A DNA stretch of 64,000 nt, taken from the NCBI RefSeq assembly GCF_000688375.1, contig NZ_JIAF01000004.1, forward strand, positions 2,170,001 through 2,234,000. The letters are read 5' to 3'. A program made the translations under genes and the position numbers. Shown piece after piece: positions 26,915 to 35,564 of the stretch. The stretch's first letter is position 1; every line of letters starts with the position of its first letter. Under the pieces are notes generated by a model, which did no database searches, was not told where the DNA came from, and was given only the letters and a program-made list of their open reading frames with translations. Origin of the DNA: Prevotella sp. HUN102. GTDB lineage: Bacteria; Bacteroidota; Bacteroidia; Bacteroidales; Bacteroidaceae.

Positions 26915-28183
26915 ATGGCACGAAGTACATTCAAGACACTCTTTTATATCAACCGTTCCAAAGAGAAAAAGAACGGCAAATGCCCGATTATGGGACGCAT
27001 CACCATAGACGGAGAACAAGTACAGTATAGCACAGGAAAGGAAACCGCTCCAGAACTTTGGGACAGTCGCAAGGGGCGGTGCAAAGGAACGGACGAAGAA
27101 ACAAAGGAAATTAACCGCTATTTGCAAACCAAAGAGGAACAGTCCAAAGGCAAGTATCAAGAATTGGTCTGGCAGCGTGGCTATATCACTGCCGAGCTGC
27201 TGAAGCGTGAACTCATGGAAGAAGACAAGCCCAAAGGTTTTCTTTTGGAGGAAGCACGACTTTTCATAGAGGAAAAACGTCCTTGTGTGGGAATAACGGT
27301 TGCCAAGCCTACCTTTGCCAACTACATCTATGCCACACAACTCATAGAGGCTTATATGCGTGAACGCTTGGGGCTGGAGGATATTCGCTACCCACAGTTG
27401 GACTACGGCTTTATCGAGGGGATGGACTTCTACCTAAAAAGTGAGCGCAACCTCTCCCTTGCCACCATTCAGATTGTGGTCATCTTCCTAAGAAAGCTCA
27501 TCGGCATCGGTCAGCAGAAGAAGTATATCCGCATCGATCCGTTTGCGGATTACAAGGCGGAACTTCCACACCGCACAAGGCGTTATCTCACAACGGAAGA
27601 ACTGCAGCGGGTACTGCAAACACCCATCATTGACAGACAGTTTGAGCGTGCAAGACAACTATTCCTTTTCTGCGCTTTTACAGGATTGGCTCGTGTGGAC
27701 ATGCAACGGCTCAAACCAAAGCACATCATCTGTAATGCTGACGGTACACAGGAAATCCGAATCAAAAGGCAGAAAACGGACGTGGAAGCCATCATTCCAC
27801 TCCTGCCCATTGCCAAGCAAATCCTTTCGCTCTATATCAAGGACAAGAAAGCAGACGACTTGATATTTCCCAATCTTACAATAAGGAAAGCATCCTTTGC
27901 GTGTGTGAACATCGGGCAGATATGCCGGATAGAGAAAGGCTTGACCTTTCACATGGCTCGCCACACATTCTCAACCACGATTTGCCTTTCCAATGGTATT
28001 TCGATGGAAACGCTCAGCAAGATGCTCGGACACAGCAATATCGGTACGACACAAATCTACGGAAAGATAACCGACCATAAGATACAGGAGGATATGACTG
28101 CACTCACAGACAGGGAGCATACTGTATTTGAAGGTTATTGTGAGTCGATAGCACGGCAGAACGTTCCATTGCAACAAGCATAA
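26915..28183 (+). CDS. Tyrosine recombinase, second of tandem pair
   Basis: 422 residues. Motifs: KRQKTDVE (Lys), HMARHTFSTTICLSNG (His/Arg), GHSNIGTTQIYGKI (His, nucleophile Tyr382), and FTGLARVDM at the box I position. It differs clearly from the first recombinase and is somewhat closer to the outer-ICE integrase style (MARSTFKTLFYIN... opening against MRSTFKVLFYLK...). Why the element needs two recombinases is open: heterodimer, different strands or different directions. Confidence 0.9.
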   Translation: MARSTFKTLFYINRSKEKKNGKCPIMGRITIDGEQVQYSTGKETAPELWDSRKGRCKGTDEETKEINRYLQTKEEQSKGKYQELVWQRGYITAELLKRELMEEDKPKGFLLEEARLFIEEKRPCVGITVAKPTFANYIYATQLIEAYMRERLGLEDIRYPQLDYGFIEGMDFYLKSERNLSLATIQIVVIFLRKLIGIGQQKKYIRIDPFADYKAELPHRTRRYLTTEELQRVLQTPIIDRQFERARQLFLFCAFTGLARVDMQRLKPKHIICNADGTQEIRIKRQKTDVEAIIPLLPIAKQILSLYIKDKKADDLIFPNLTIRKASFACVNIGQICRIEKGLTFHMARHTFSTTICLSNGISMETLSKMLGHSNIGTTQIYGKITDHKIQEDMTALTDREHTVFEGYCESIARQNVPLQQA

Positions 28184-28235
28184 AAAGGAAGTAATTGCCA
28201 ACCATTTATTATTCACGATTAAAGACAAAACGATT

Positions 28236-28703
28236 ATGAAAGATAACAACAAACAGGAACTTTCCTACTTTCGATTGAAATTGGAAAGCTATATGAGTGA
28301 GCATCATCCTAAAAGATTGCAAGATACGGAGTTTATTACCGCACGGGCAGATATGGCTCTCACAGCTTACTGCGATGCCGTGGCGCAAGGTTTCACGCAC
28401 CCCGAAGCGGAAAGCATGGCAAGCGAGGTCTTGTATCAAGGCTTGCACTTTTCCAAGTACGATACGCTTGTATCTGTGTTGGAAAACGAGTTTGAAAGGG
28501 AACTGCCTGCACCGCTTCCTGAAAGACTCGCAACCATATTGTTGTCGAATAAGGCTGTTCAAGCCACATTCGCCAAGTTCGGCTTGACGGACACATTGGC
28601 TTCTGACGAGCAATACGACCGTCTTTACACCGAACTCACAGGCACGATAGTGCTGCTCATCGAGAGCAATCATCTGTCAATAATCGGTCAGACGGAGGGG
28701 TAA
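28236..28703 (+). CDS. DUF1896 protein (nested element copy)
   Basis: 155 residues of the DUF1896 family, nearly all from Bacteroidales conjugative elements. LSYFRLKLESYMSEHHPKRL at the start and EVLYQGLHFSKYDTLVSVLENEF in the middle align with the outer-ICE copy at 45840-46271. In the outer element DUF1896 sits next to the methylase/helicase gene; here no helicase follows. Function unknown. Confidence 0.82.
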   Translation: MKDNNKQELSYFRLKLESYMSEHHPKRLQDTEFITARADMALTAYCDAVAQGFTHPEAESMASEVLYQGLHFSKYDTLVSVLENEFERELPAPLPERLATILLSNKAVQATFAKFGLTDTLASDEQYDRLYTELTGTIVLLIESNHLSIIGQTEG

Positions 28704-28803
28704 GCCCAAAGGCGTTGTAAGCAAAGGCACACGCAAAGTCCCTGATGCCGTTTCTTATCGTGCAAAGGTACAACGGCAGCCAATCTGCCCTGACAAGGTC
28801 AAG

Positions 28804-28848
28804 TCCTGCGGATGGAGAGAAGAATCTCCACCGCAGGATTTTTCTTTT
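28804..28848 (+). terminator. Rho-independent terminator
   Basis: TCCTGCGG (28804-28811) pairs with CCGCAGGA (28831-28838), inner TGGAGA with TCTCCA, followed by TTTTTCTTTT. It ends the recombinase-DUF1896 unit. Confidence 0.85.
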
Positions 28849-29059
28849 CAAGTTGGTATTGCCATTTTCAATATTCGTGCGGTCGTATTCATCTCTTCCA
28901 ACCTTGCAGGGCAGGGCTGCCGTAAGAGAGTATAGGCACGACAAGAATACGGCATACTCAGGCTCTTTGGACGCAAGGCGTAACAACCAACAACAGATAG
29001 GACTGACGATAATACGGACTATCTTTTGTTTGTACAATTTGTTGTCATGACTATCTGTT

Positions 29060-29155
29060 GTCAAAACTATATATTGTCAAAATAATCTATCGATAAAACT
29101 ATCTATAGACACTTCGACTTCTCGATTTGTCGATTTGTCGAACTATCGATAAAAC
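29060..29155. repeat. Short AT-rich repeats in 680-bp gap
   Basis: TATCGATAAAAC occurs at 29088-29099 and 29144-29155, with TGTCAAAA twice near 29060-29080 and CGATTTGT twice near 29122-29138. The gap 28704-29382 otherwise holds the terminator at 28804 and no convincing gene. It could be a protein-binding region for the HTH proteins that follow, or an origin-like site. Confidence 0.5.
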
Positions 29156-29382
29156 AACAAAATAATAAAAGGAAAGAGCCGGCACCTCATCTCATTACCG
29201 CAATAACACAGATGGATCTCCTTTGATCTTTTCTCTTGTTTTCTCTCAATTTCCCTGCTTTTCCTCATTTCTTGCAGCGATGCTTCCGAGGGTTTACTTT
29301 TGCACTCGATAAGTACGGCAATGGACTGCATAACAGTTTGTTTGCCGAGTAACAATAAAGTAATCAAAACAAAATCAAGGCA

Positions 29383-29652
29383 ATGAAACTCATTATCATC
29401 GACCGCAAAGCGTGGGAGCGGCACTGCTCCGAATTTGCAGACTTTATCCACAGTATTGAACAGCTTATCGGCAATCCGCCCGAAACGGACGAATGGCTCG
29501 ACAATGAAGCCGTATGCCGCAGGCTCGGCATCAGCAAACGCACCCTGCAATCCTATCGCGACACGGGTAAAATACCCTTCTCCATCATTGGGCATAAATG
29601 CTATTATAAGGAGAGCGACATCGCAAAGTTACTGAATGCAAACAATGAATGA
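29383..29652 (+). CDS. Excisionase-like HTH protein
   Basis: 89 residues. MKLIIIDRKAWERHCSEFAD opening; HTH WLDNEAVCRRLGISKRTLQSYRDTGKIPF; wing IIGHKCYYKESDIAKLL. Same class as the outer-ICE HTH genes. It precedes the next HTH gene by about 20 bp and is probably the nested element's excision factor. Confidence 0.78.
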   Translation: MKLIIIDRKAWERHCSEFADFIHSIEQLIGNPPETDEWLDNEAVCRRLGISKRTLQSYRDTGKIPFSIIGHKCYYKESDIAKLLNANNE

Positions 29653-29672
29653 AATCAAACACAGAATGAACT

Positions 29673-29987
29673 ATGGAAGAGAAGGAAATCATTACACAGC
29701 AAGGCCCTCAAATGCAGATGTTTGCACAGTTGATGGAGGGTACTTTGAAGAAACTGGAGCGTTATTGTTCTACAGCCCGTCCGATGTTAGGCGGAGAGGT
29801 TTACCTCACTGGCGAGGAGGTTTGCAGCCAATTACGGCTCAGCACACGTACGCTCCAAGAGTACAGAAATGCAGGAATACTTCCTTTCTACAAAATCGGA
29901 GGGAAGATACTTTACAAACAGAGCGACATACAAACAATGCTTGAAAGACATTATAACGCAATACCCAAGAAATTATGGCAAGAATAG
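29673..29987 (+). CDS. Excisionase-like HTH protein
   Basis: 104 residues. HTH YLTGEEVCSQLRLSTRTLQEYRNAGILPF; wing KIGGKILYKQSDIQTML. It overlaps the start of the DUF3408 gene by 13 bp, so translation is probably coupled. Paralogue of the protein at 19957-20256. Confidence 0.78.
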   Translation: MEEKEIITQQGPQMQMFAQLMEGTLKKLERYCSTARPMLGGEVYLTGEEVCSQLRLSTRTLQEYRNAGILPFYKIGGKILYKQSDIQTMLERHYNAIPKKLWQE

Positions 29988-30481
29988 ATGAACAAAGGAA
30001 ACAACGTCTGGAACAAGCCCTTCGAGATATGGGCAATTATGGCGTTAAACTCCGCAAGCCCGAAGAGTTGCCCGATTTTGACCAGCCCGTAGATTATGAA
30101 GAGGAAAAGAAAAGATTTGAGCCTGTTAAAGTTGAGGAACAAAATGACAAGGAGAGTCACAAGGACTATTCTCAATCGTCCAATCAAGAAACAGGGTTGT
30201 CACCAACGGAAAGGGCTACTTCTACCGAAGAGAATCATCAACGAATGGGAAAAACAAGGGACAGGAAGCAATTATCCGAGTTTCAGGGGAAATATCTCCA
30301 GCCCTTTCGCAACAGCCACCGCAAAGCCGTGTATGTATCAGAGGAAACTCAACGAAATTTGGACTTCGTAGTGAGGAAAATCGGTGAGCAGGGAGCAAGT
30401 GTTTCAGGCTATGTGGAGCAGGTGCTTCGAGAACATCTCGACCAATACAAAGATGATGTGGAAAGATGGCGGAAACTCTGA
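29975..30481 (+). CDS. DUF3408 protein
   Basis: 168 residues. A charged, disordered N-terminal half (KLRKPEELPDFDQP... and runs of Glu/Lys/Gln) and a conserved C-terminal domain (FRNSHRKAVYVSEETQRNLDFVVRK...GYVEQVLREHLD) like a ribbon-helix-helix DNA-binding region. DUF3408 proteins accompany mobilisation genes in Bacteroidales elements and may act at oriT or in plasmid-like partition. It overlaps the HTH gene before it and precedes the candidate oriT. Confidence 0.78.
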   Translation: MARIDEQRKQRLEQALRDMGNYGVKLRKPEELPDFDQPVDYEEEKKRFEPVKVEEQNDKESHKDYSQSSNQETGLSPTERATSTEENHQRMGKTRDRKQLSEFQGKYLQPFRNSHRKAVYVSEETQRNLDFVVRKIGEQGASVSGYVEQVLREHLDQYKDDVERWRKL

Positions 30482-30692
30482 AGTACTGCATTCATCGAAT
30501 GCAAGCCTACGCCGAGTTACTGTATTCAATGAATGCAGTAACACGGCATGGGCTTATAATCCGATTTTCTACATCAGCAAGGTGTGTCTTTGTCCGACAA
30601 ACTACCGTTTGTCCCACAAAAAGCCCTTGCCCCGAAAGGGGATTAAATCACTCCAAAGTCGTGATTAGACAACAAACAAAACAATTAAGATT
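30482..30692. other. Candidate oriT region
   Basis: Just before the MobA-like gene are three inverted repeats: TGCATTC/GAATGCA (30487-30503), GTTACTGTATTC/GAATGCAGTAAC (30516-30542, one wobble) and CCCC-GAAA-GGGG (30630-30641). The first two share the GAATGCA half. Such stacked hairpins upstream of mob genes are typical of transfer origins, but the nick site cannot be named. Confidence 0.5.
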
Positions 30693-31118
30693 ATGCCAAA
30701 ATTAGAAATAGCCAATGAGAATCGTTACGGACACCGAAACATAGTAGAAGTTCCCCATTGGGACCGGTGGGACACCCGTATGCCCGATGTAAAAGACCAA
30801 CTGCGTGCCATTGACCTGTACAACAAGTCGGGGGCAGTGAGCAAGTCCGATTTCGTTCGTGCCCGTATCCTTGGAGAGCATTTCAAGGTGATAACGGTGG
30901 ATAAATCCGCCGTGGAGTATTACCGCAAGCTCTCCGAACTCACAGCCCAAATACATAAGATTGGTACAAACTATAATCAAGTCATCCGCTTAATGCACCT
31001 TTATACGGCAGAGAAAAGCGTAAGGGCTTTGTTGCAGGAACTTATCCAGCTAACAAAAGAACTCACTGCCTTGCAAGAGAAAGCAGTGAGTTTAACCATT
31101 GACTATCGAGAGAGATAA
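30693..31118 (+). CDS. mobA: MobA-like relaxosome accessory protein
   Basis: 141 residues of the MobA/MobC-type accessory family in Bacteroidales (MPKLEIANENRYGHRN opening; SKSDFVRARILGEHFKV RHH-like segment; HKIGTNYNQVIRLMH, the conserved core of MobC/plasmid mobilisation proteins). It helps a relaxase act at oriT. No relaxase (MobB) gene follows: 16 bp later come the convergent RiPP export genes. Mobilisation would need a relaxase from elsewhere, for example the outer ICE. Confidence 0.8.
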   Translation: MPKLEIANENRYGHRNIVEVPHWDRWDTRMPDVKDQLRAIDLYNKSGAVSKSDFVRARILGEHFKVITVDKSAVEYYRKLSELTAQIHKIGTNYNQVIRLMHLYTAEKSVRALLQELIQLTKELTALQEKAVSLTIDYRER

Positions 31119-31134
31119 GGAATGTAGGATGGAA

Positions 31135-31620
31135 TTATATTCCTCCAAGCATTTTTCGCAGCAGATTGCCCGATGAATGTACTATCTGAAAGTCCACCGT
31201 TTGGTTTTCTACAGATTTTATCTCTGTCGGCTTGAAACGGCAAAGGACTTCCTGACGCTCCAATGTGTCACGGACAGAAGAAAGGTCCTGTATTTGCCCT
31301 GCAAACGTTCCATAGGGAGATTGCAGACAAATCATTTGTCCGTTTACATTGTCTGGGCGTTTATTTTCGAACTTTAATAAGATGGTTATATCTGTGCTGT
31401 CCGTTAGTGTTGCGGTTGTTGCTCCGTGTACGGTAGCCGTTCCCAAATACACTTGTTTATAAGGTAGGAAATAGGTTACGGCTAACAGACAAAGCAAAAC
31501 AGCTCCTATGGCAGTAATACCATAACGAACGAGAGATGAGGGTATCTGTCCCACGATACTTCGTACTTTTTCGCTGCGGAGCTCAAAACTCCGTTCCTGT
31601 TTATTTTCCTGTTTTTCCAT
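31135..31620 (-). CDS. Short HlyD-like adaptor of the RiPP exporter
   Basis: 161 residues. It starts like Bacteroidetes HlyD proteins (RSEKVRSIVGQIPSSLVRYG) with one transmembrane segment at about 31-52 and a beta-rich tail (VYLGTATVHG...). HlyD/membrane-fusion proteins link an inner-membrane ABC exporter to the outer membrane, but normal ones exceed 350 residues; here the coiled-coil hairpin is absent. It could be a compact adaptor or a shortened relic. Its start codon lies 1 bp past the exporter's stop, so they are co-transcribed. Confidence 0.68.
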   Translation of the reverse strand: MEKQENKQERSFELRSEKVRSIVGQIPSSLVRYGITAIGAVLLCLLAVTYFLPYKQVYLGTATVHGATTATLTDSTDITILLKFENKRPDNVNGQMICLQSPYGTFAGQIQDLSSVRDTLERQEVLCRFKPTEIKSVENQTVDFQIVHSSGNLLRKMLGGI

Positions 31621-31621
31621 A

Positions 31622-33841
31622 TCAGTTACCCAATTCTAATTGGTTTTTCACTAAGGCAAAGTATTTGCCACGTTTGGACGTGAGTTCCTCGTGTGTTCCC
31701 ACTTCTGCTATTTTTCCTTCGTCAAGCACCACAATCTGGTCGGCATTGCGGACGGTGGAGAGGCGGTGTGCCACCACAATAACAGTTTTTCCTTTATAGA
31801 AATCCGAGAGGTTTTCGGTGATGGCTCGCTCATTGTTGGCATCAAGGGCATTGGTGGCTTCGTCCAAGAAGACGAACATAGGATTCTTATAGACTACCCT
31901 CGCTATCAAAATGCGTTGCCGTTGTCCCTGACTGATGCCCTGACCGTCCTGTCCTATCATCGTGTTGTAAGCCAAAGGCAGGGCTTCGATGTAGTCAGCG
32001 ATGTTTGCCACACGGGCAGCATGGCGGATACGTTCGATGTCGGGCTCATCGTCAGATATAGCGATGTTTCTCGCAATGGTATCGGAGAAGAGATATCCCT
32101 CCTGCATAACGGCTCCGCATTGACTGCGCCACCAACCAAGGTTAAATTCATTTAGGTTGGCATCGCCTATCCGGATTGCTCCTTTCAATGGTTCATAGAA
32201 GCCAAGCAGAAGTTTGATGAGCGTGGTCTTTCCACTTCCGCTCGCCCCCACGATGGCAGTCACCTTGCCGTTGGGAATAGAAAGATTGATATTAGACAGA
32301 ACATCTTTCGGACTGTAGATGTCGTATTTGAAGGATAGGTCTTTTATCGTGAGAGAATGTCCTTCGGTGGTCGTGTCCGTATAGGCGGTACGTGTCCGTT
32401 CGACATTTTCCTCGTTGGTCTCGGTGTGGATTTCGTTCATGCGGTCAAGGCTGATGCTTACGTCTTGCCATGAGTAGATAAACTGAATAAGTTGTTCCAC
32501 AGGGCTGTTGAGCTGTCCGATGATGTACTGCACCGCCAGCATCATACCGAGCGTCATATTTCCGTGTATCACGGTTGTGGCAGCGAGAACGGTAATTAAA
32601 ATGTTTTTTACCTCGTTGATGGTGATGCTTCCTGCCTGTTGCACTTGTTGCAGATTGAGCGATTGCAGATTGACCTTAAACAGGTCGGCTTGTACGTCCT
32701 CCCATTCCCAACGTTTGCGCTGCTCGCATCCCTGCAGCTTGATTTCCTGCATACCGCCAATGAGCTGGTAGGTTACATTACGGTTGCGTCCAGCCTGCTC
32801 GAAGTATTTATAGTCGAGCTGTCTGCGTTTTTTGAGGAAGAGGATGATCCAGCCTGCGTAAAGCGATGTCCCAAACAAGAAGACAAGGAAGATGCCGAGA
32901 TTATAGACTGCAAGAACGACACCGAAGATCAGAAATGTGAAGAAAGAGAAGAGCAGACTTAGACTGCTTGAGGTAAGAAACTGCTCAACACGGCGATGGT
33001 CTTCAATGCGTTGCAAAAGGTCGCCCATCAGCTTGGTATCGAAGAACTTCATCGGTAGTTTCATCAGCTTGATGAAGAAGTCTGAGATGAGCGAGATGTT
33101 GATACGGGTGGAGATGTGCAGGAGTATCTTTGATCGGATAAAGTCAATGGCGGTACGGCTGAAAAGAAGCATCATCTCTGCCAGCAGCACCAACCACACA
33201 AAGCCGACATCCTTTCCCCCTATACCTGTATCTACAATAGCTTGGGTGAGGAATGGAAAGACAAGTTGCAGGAGTGAGCCGAGTAACAAACCGAGAATGA
33301 GTTGCGTAAAGAAACGCTTGTATTTCTTGAGATAGCTCCAGAGAAATTTCACTCGCCTTTGAGTCGGCACTGCTTTCGTGTCGTTTTGAGCATAAAACTG
33401 TTCTGTCGGTTCAAGAAGAAGGGCAATACCTTTCTCCTCGCCGTTGGTCTTAGTACTCACCCAATGCTCGCAGAATTCCTCCTTGGTATAGGTTATAAGT
33501 CCTTTTCCAGGATCTGCCACATAAACTTCATATCGATTACCTCTGCGTTTCTTTATCTTATAAACAACCACAAAGTGATTCTGATTCCAATGAACGATGC
33601 AGGGCAAAGGAAGTTCAATTGCAAGTGTATCAAAACTTAATCGACCTCCGACCGTCTTAAGTCCAATTATTTCCGCAGCTTTACTGATACCAAGAATAGA
33701 CACCCCTGCTTTCCCTAATGAGCAGATCTTACGTAGTTGTTTACAGCTAATCTGTTGCCCATAATAACTACAGATCATTGCCAAACACGATGGTCCGCAA
33801 TCCATTGCATCTTGTTGGAGTATAAGGGGGATTTTTTTCAT
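31622..33841 (-). CDS. Peptidase-containing ABC exporter (PCAT)
   Basis: 739 residues. Residues 1-140 are a C39 peptidase with the catalytic triad visible: QQDAMDCGPSC (Cys15), NQNHFVVV (His89), VADPGKG (Asp110). Six transmembrane helices follow (about 160-440), then the ATPase: GASGSGKTTL (Walker A, ~530), QGISQGQRQRI (signature), MFVFLDEATNALD (Walker B) and VAHRLST (H-loop). PCATs cut leader peptides after a double Gly and export the core. All six nearby precursors have LSGG before the predicted core. It overlaps the radical SAM gene by 4 bp (ATGA). Confidence 0.95.
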   Translation of the reverse strand: MKKIPLILQQDAMDCGPSCLAMICSYYGQQISCKQLRKICSLGKAGVSILGISKAAEIIGLKTVGGRLSFDTLAIELPLPCIVHWNQNHFVVVYKIKKRRGNRYEVYVADPGKGLITYTKEEFCEHWVSTKTNGEEKGIALLLEPTEQFYAQNDTKAVPTQRRVKFLWSYLKKYKRFFTQLILGLLLGSLLQLVFPFLTQAIVDTGIGGKDVGFVWLVLLAEMMLLFSRTAIDFIRSKILLHISTRINISLISDFFIKLMKLPMKFFDTKLMGDLLQRIEDHRRVEQFLTSSSLSLLFSFFTFLIFGVVLAVYNLGIFLVFLFGTSLYAGWIILFLKKRRQLDYKYFEQAGRNRNVTYQLIGGMQEIKLQGCEQRKRWEWEDVQADLFKVNLQSLNLQQVQQAGSITINEVKNILITVLAATTVIHGNMTLGMMLAVQYIIGQLNSPVEQLIQFIYSWQDVSISLDRMNEIHTETNEENVERTRTAYTDTTTEGHSLTIKDLSFKYDIYSPKDVLSNINLSIPNGKVTAIVGASGSGKTTLIKLLLGFYEPLKGAIRIGDANLNEFNLGWWRSQCGAVMQEGYLFSDTIARNIAISDDEPDIERIRHAARVANIADYIEALPLAYNTMIGQDGQGISQGQRQRILIARVVYKNPMFVFLDEATNALDANNERAITENLSDFYKGKTVIVVAHRLSTVRNADQIVVLDEGKIAEVGTHEELTSKRGKYFALVKNQLELGN

Positions 33842-35148
33842 TTTATAGTATTCTTTCTTGTTATAAATTTATCTTTTAGAAAGTCAACTTTTTTACTCTC
33901 TGAAAAATCAAATACACAGTATGGAACTTTTTCATTTTCTACACGGTGTTGAGAACATCCTCCATTGCACATAGGAAATATAGCACATTCCATGCAAGCT
34001 TTGTTTCTGGTACGAAGATCAAATGAAAAGCGTTTAGAATATTTTTCATTCCATATAATATCGCCATTATCTAGCAAATATCCCTCTCTATTAAGGGAAT
34101 TAAAGCTTCTTGCCGTGCACTTAAAGATATCACCATTATAGTTTATTGTTACTTGATTCCGTTTATCGGCATAGCAGGTATTAAAGATAGACCTTGAATG
34201 TTCACTTTTGTATAAAACTTGGAATCCTTTTACTCTAAAAAGTTCAATGACAGAAGTTATTTGCTCATACATATATATCTTTTCTTGCCAAACTTCATGA
34301 AATGAGAAACATATGTATCTCTTTTCATCATTCGTAAAATGCGCAAAGTCATTAATGATGTCTTTTAGACCATTTAGAGTTTCATTTGAAATATTAATCC
34401 GGACACGCACTGATACACCCTTTTGAGCACATTTTTTTATATTTTGAATGATTGCATCATAAGTTCCTAATTTTAAATTTTTACAATTTCGGACGCTATT
34501 ATGTCTTTCCCTATTACCATCTAACGTAATTTGAAGATTTTCCAAATGATATTTTTTGAAGTTGTCAATAATACTATCAGTAAGAAGAAAACCATTGGTG
34601 GTAGCATTTGAAATAAAGCTTACATCCTTACATTCCGAGATTTCTTTTGTGTACTTGAGTAGGGGTTGCATAACAGATTTGTAATAGAGAAGTGGTTCTC
34701 CCCCAAACCATCCGATATGAATGCGCTTAATTGCCTTATTTTGTAGAACTTTACTAATATGTGCCTTTATTGCGTCTATCGTTTTTGTAGACATCTTTGA
34801 ACCAACAATATGAGATTCATAACAATACCAACATTTGAAATTACAGTTCATTGTAGGATTAACGATAATAGAATATTGATTATTATCATCATCTGTTTTT
34901 TGAGCGATTTTTAAAGCAGTTGTCAGTTCATCAAGATTGTCATCTACAATGAATCCTTTCTTCACAAGTTCTGTAGATAAAGTTGGATGAATATCTTTAA
35001 TTAACTCCAAAGATTTCTTTTCCTCCAGGAATGGAACAAGTAATAAATATAGTTCATCGCTCATCAAAATAAATGTATCAGACAAGCTGTTATATCCGAC
35101 ATGTGAACCATTTGTAACGAAAAATGTATTATATCTACTTAGTTTCAT
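33838..35148 (-). CDS. Radical SAM/SPASM peptide maturase
   Basis: 436 residues. An N-terminal ~85 residues (MKLSRYNTFFVTN..., ELVKKGFIVDD) resembles the peptide-binding wing domain of RiPP maturases. The radical SAM core has TMNCNFKCWYCYE (Cys102, Cys106, Cys109) and GWFGGEPLL. A C-terminal SPASM region has ACMECAIFPMCNGGC plus upstream Cys in FNTCYADK and IFKCTA for auxiliary Fe-S clusters. It resembles maturases of GG-leader peptides in Bacteroidales; the likely substrate is the six-copy precursor, whose core has Cys50 and Cys63. The bond type (sactionine, ranthionine, other) cannot be read from sequence. Confidence 0.92.
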   Translation of the reverse strand: MKLSRYNTFFVTNGSHVGYNSLSDTFILMSDELYLLLVPFLEEKKSLELIKDIHPTLSTELVKKGFIVDDNLDELTTALKIAQKTDDDNNQYSIIVNPTMNCNFKCWYCYESHIVGSKMSTKTIDAIKAHISKVLQNKAIKRIHIGWFGGEPLLYYKSVMQPLLKYTKEISECKDVSFISNATTNGFLLTDSIIDNFKKYHLENLQITLDGNRERHNSVRNCKNLKLGTYDAIIQNIKKCAQKGVSVRVRINISNETLNGLKDIINDFAHFTNDEKRYICFSFHEVWQEKIYMYEQITSVIELFRVKGFQVLYKSEHSRSIFNTCYADKRNQVTINYNGDIFKCTARSFNSLNREGYLLDNGDIIWNEKYSKRFSFDLRTRNKACMECAIFPMCNGGCSQHRVENEKVPYCVFDFSESKKVDFLKDKFITRKNTIK

Positions 35149-35183
35149 TTATAATGCTCCTTATATTTTTAGATCTTACTTAT

Positions 35184-35225
35184 TTTTCAAGATTTATCGG
35201 ATTATTATTCGATAAATCTTGAAAA
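35184..35225 (-). promoter_or_regulatory. 16-bp perfect hairpin between precursors and maturase
   Basis: TTTTCAAGATTTATCG (35184-35199) is the exact reverse complement of 35210-35225, with a 10-base loop. No T-run follows on the minus strand, so it is more likely a processing or 3'-stabilising hairpin that leaves precursor mRNA abundant relative to the enzymes. The rest of 35149-35336 is AT-rich without a gene. Confidence 0.7.
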
Positions 35226-35336
35226 TATCATAAGAATCACGTTTTATAATCACTTTAGAGGAATTTAAAATTATATTTCAGATTCCTTTAAAATTTAGCT
35301 ATGCAATTTTGCAAAACATTAAAAATTAGATAGAAG

Positions 35337-35531
35337 CTAACTACAATATCCAATATTTGTATCCTCGGAATGTGTATGTCCACAGTATCCGACATTGGTT
35401 GCCTCTGAGTCGCTGGTGACATTGGTTGATTCAAGGGTCTGGAAACCACCTGACAACTTGTTCGCTTCATCTTGGTGCAATGGTTCTACATTTACAGCAG
35501 ATACCAAACTCTGATTGGTTTTTGTACTCAT
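35337..35531 (-). CDS. RiPP precursor peptide, copy 6 (last, divergent)
   Basis: 64 residues: leader of 29 ending LSGG, core starting FQTLESTNVTSDSEATN. It differs from the others by Val for Ala in TNVTSD and by the end TNIGYCS instead of TNIGVCM. Two Cys (50, 63) lie in TN(V/I)G(Y)C motifs. The double-Gly leader fits cleavage by the adjacent C39 exporter. Being the copy nearest the maturase and the most divergent, it may be the oldest or make a distinct product. Confidence 0.9.
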   Translation of the reverse strand: MSTKTNQSLVSAVNVEPLHQDEANKLSGGFQTLESTNVTSDSEATNVGYCGHTHSEDTNIGYCS

Positions 35532-35564
35532 TTTCTTTTAATATTAATTGGTTTGACAATGTTA

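Noticed and set aside
28657..29064. Minus-strand frame in the 680-bp gap of the nested element
   Set aside because: It overlaps the terminator hairpin and has no recognisable sequence features; treated as non-coding.
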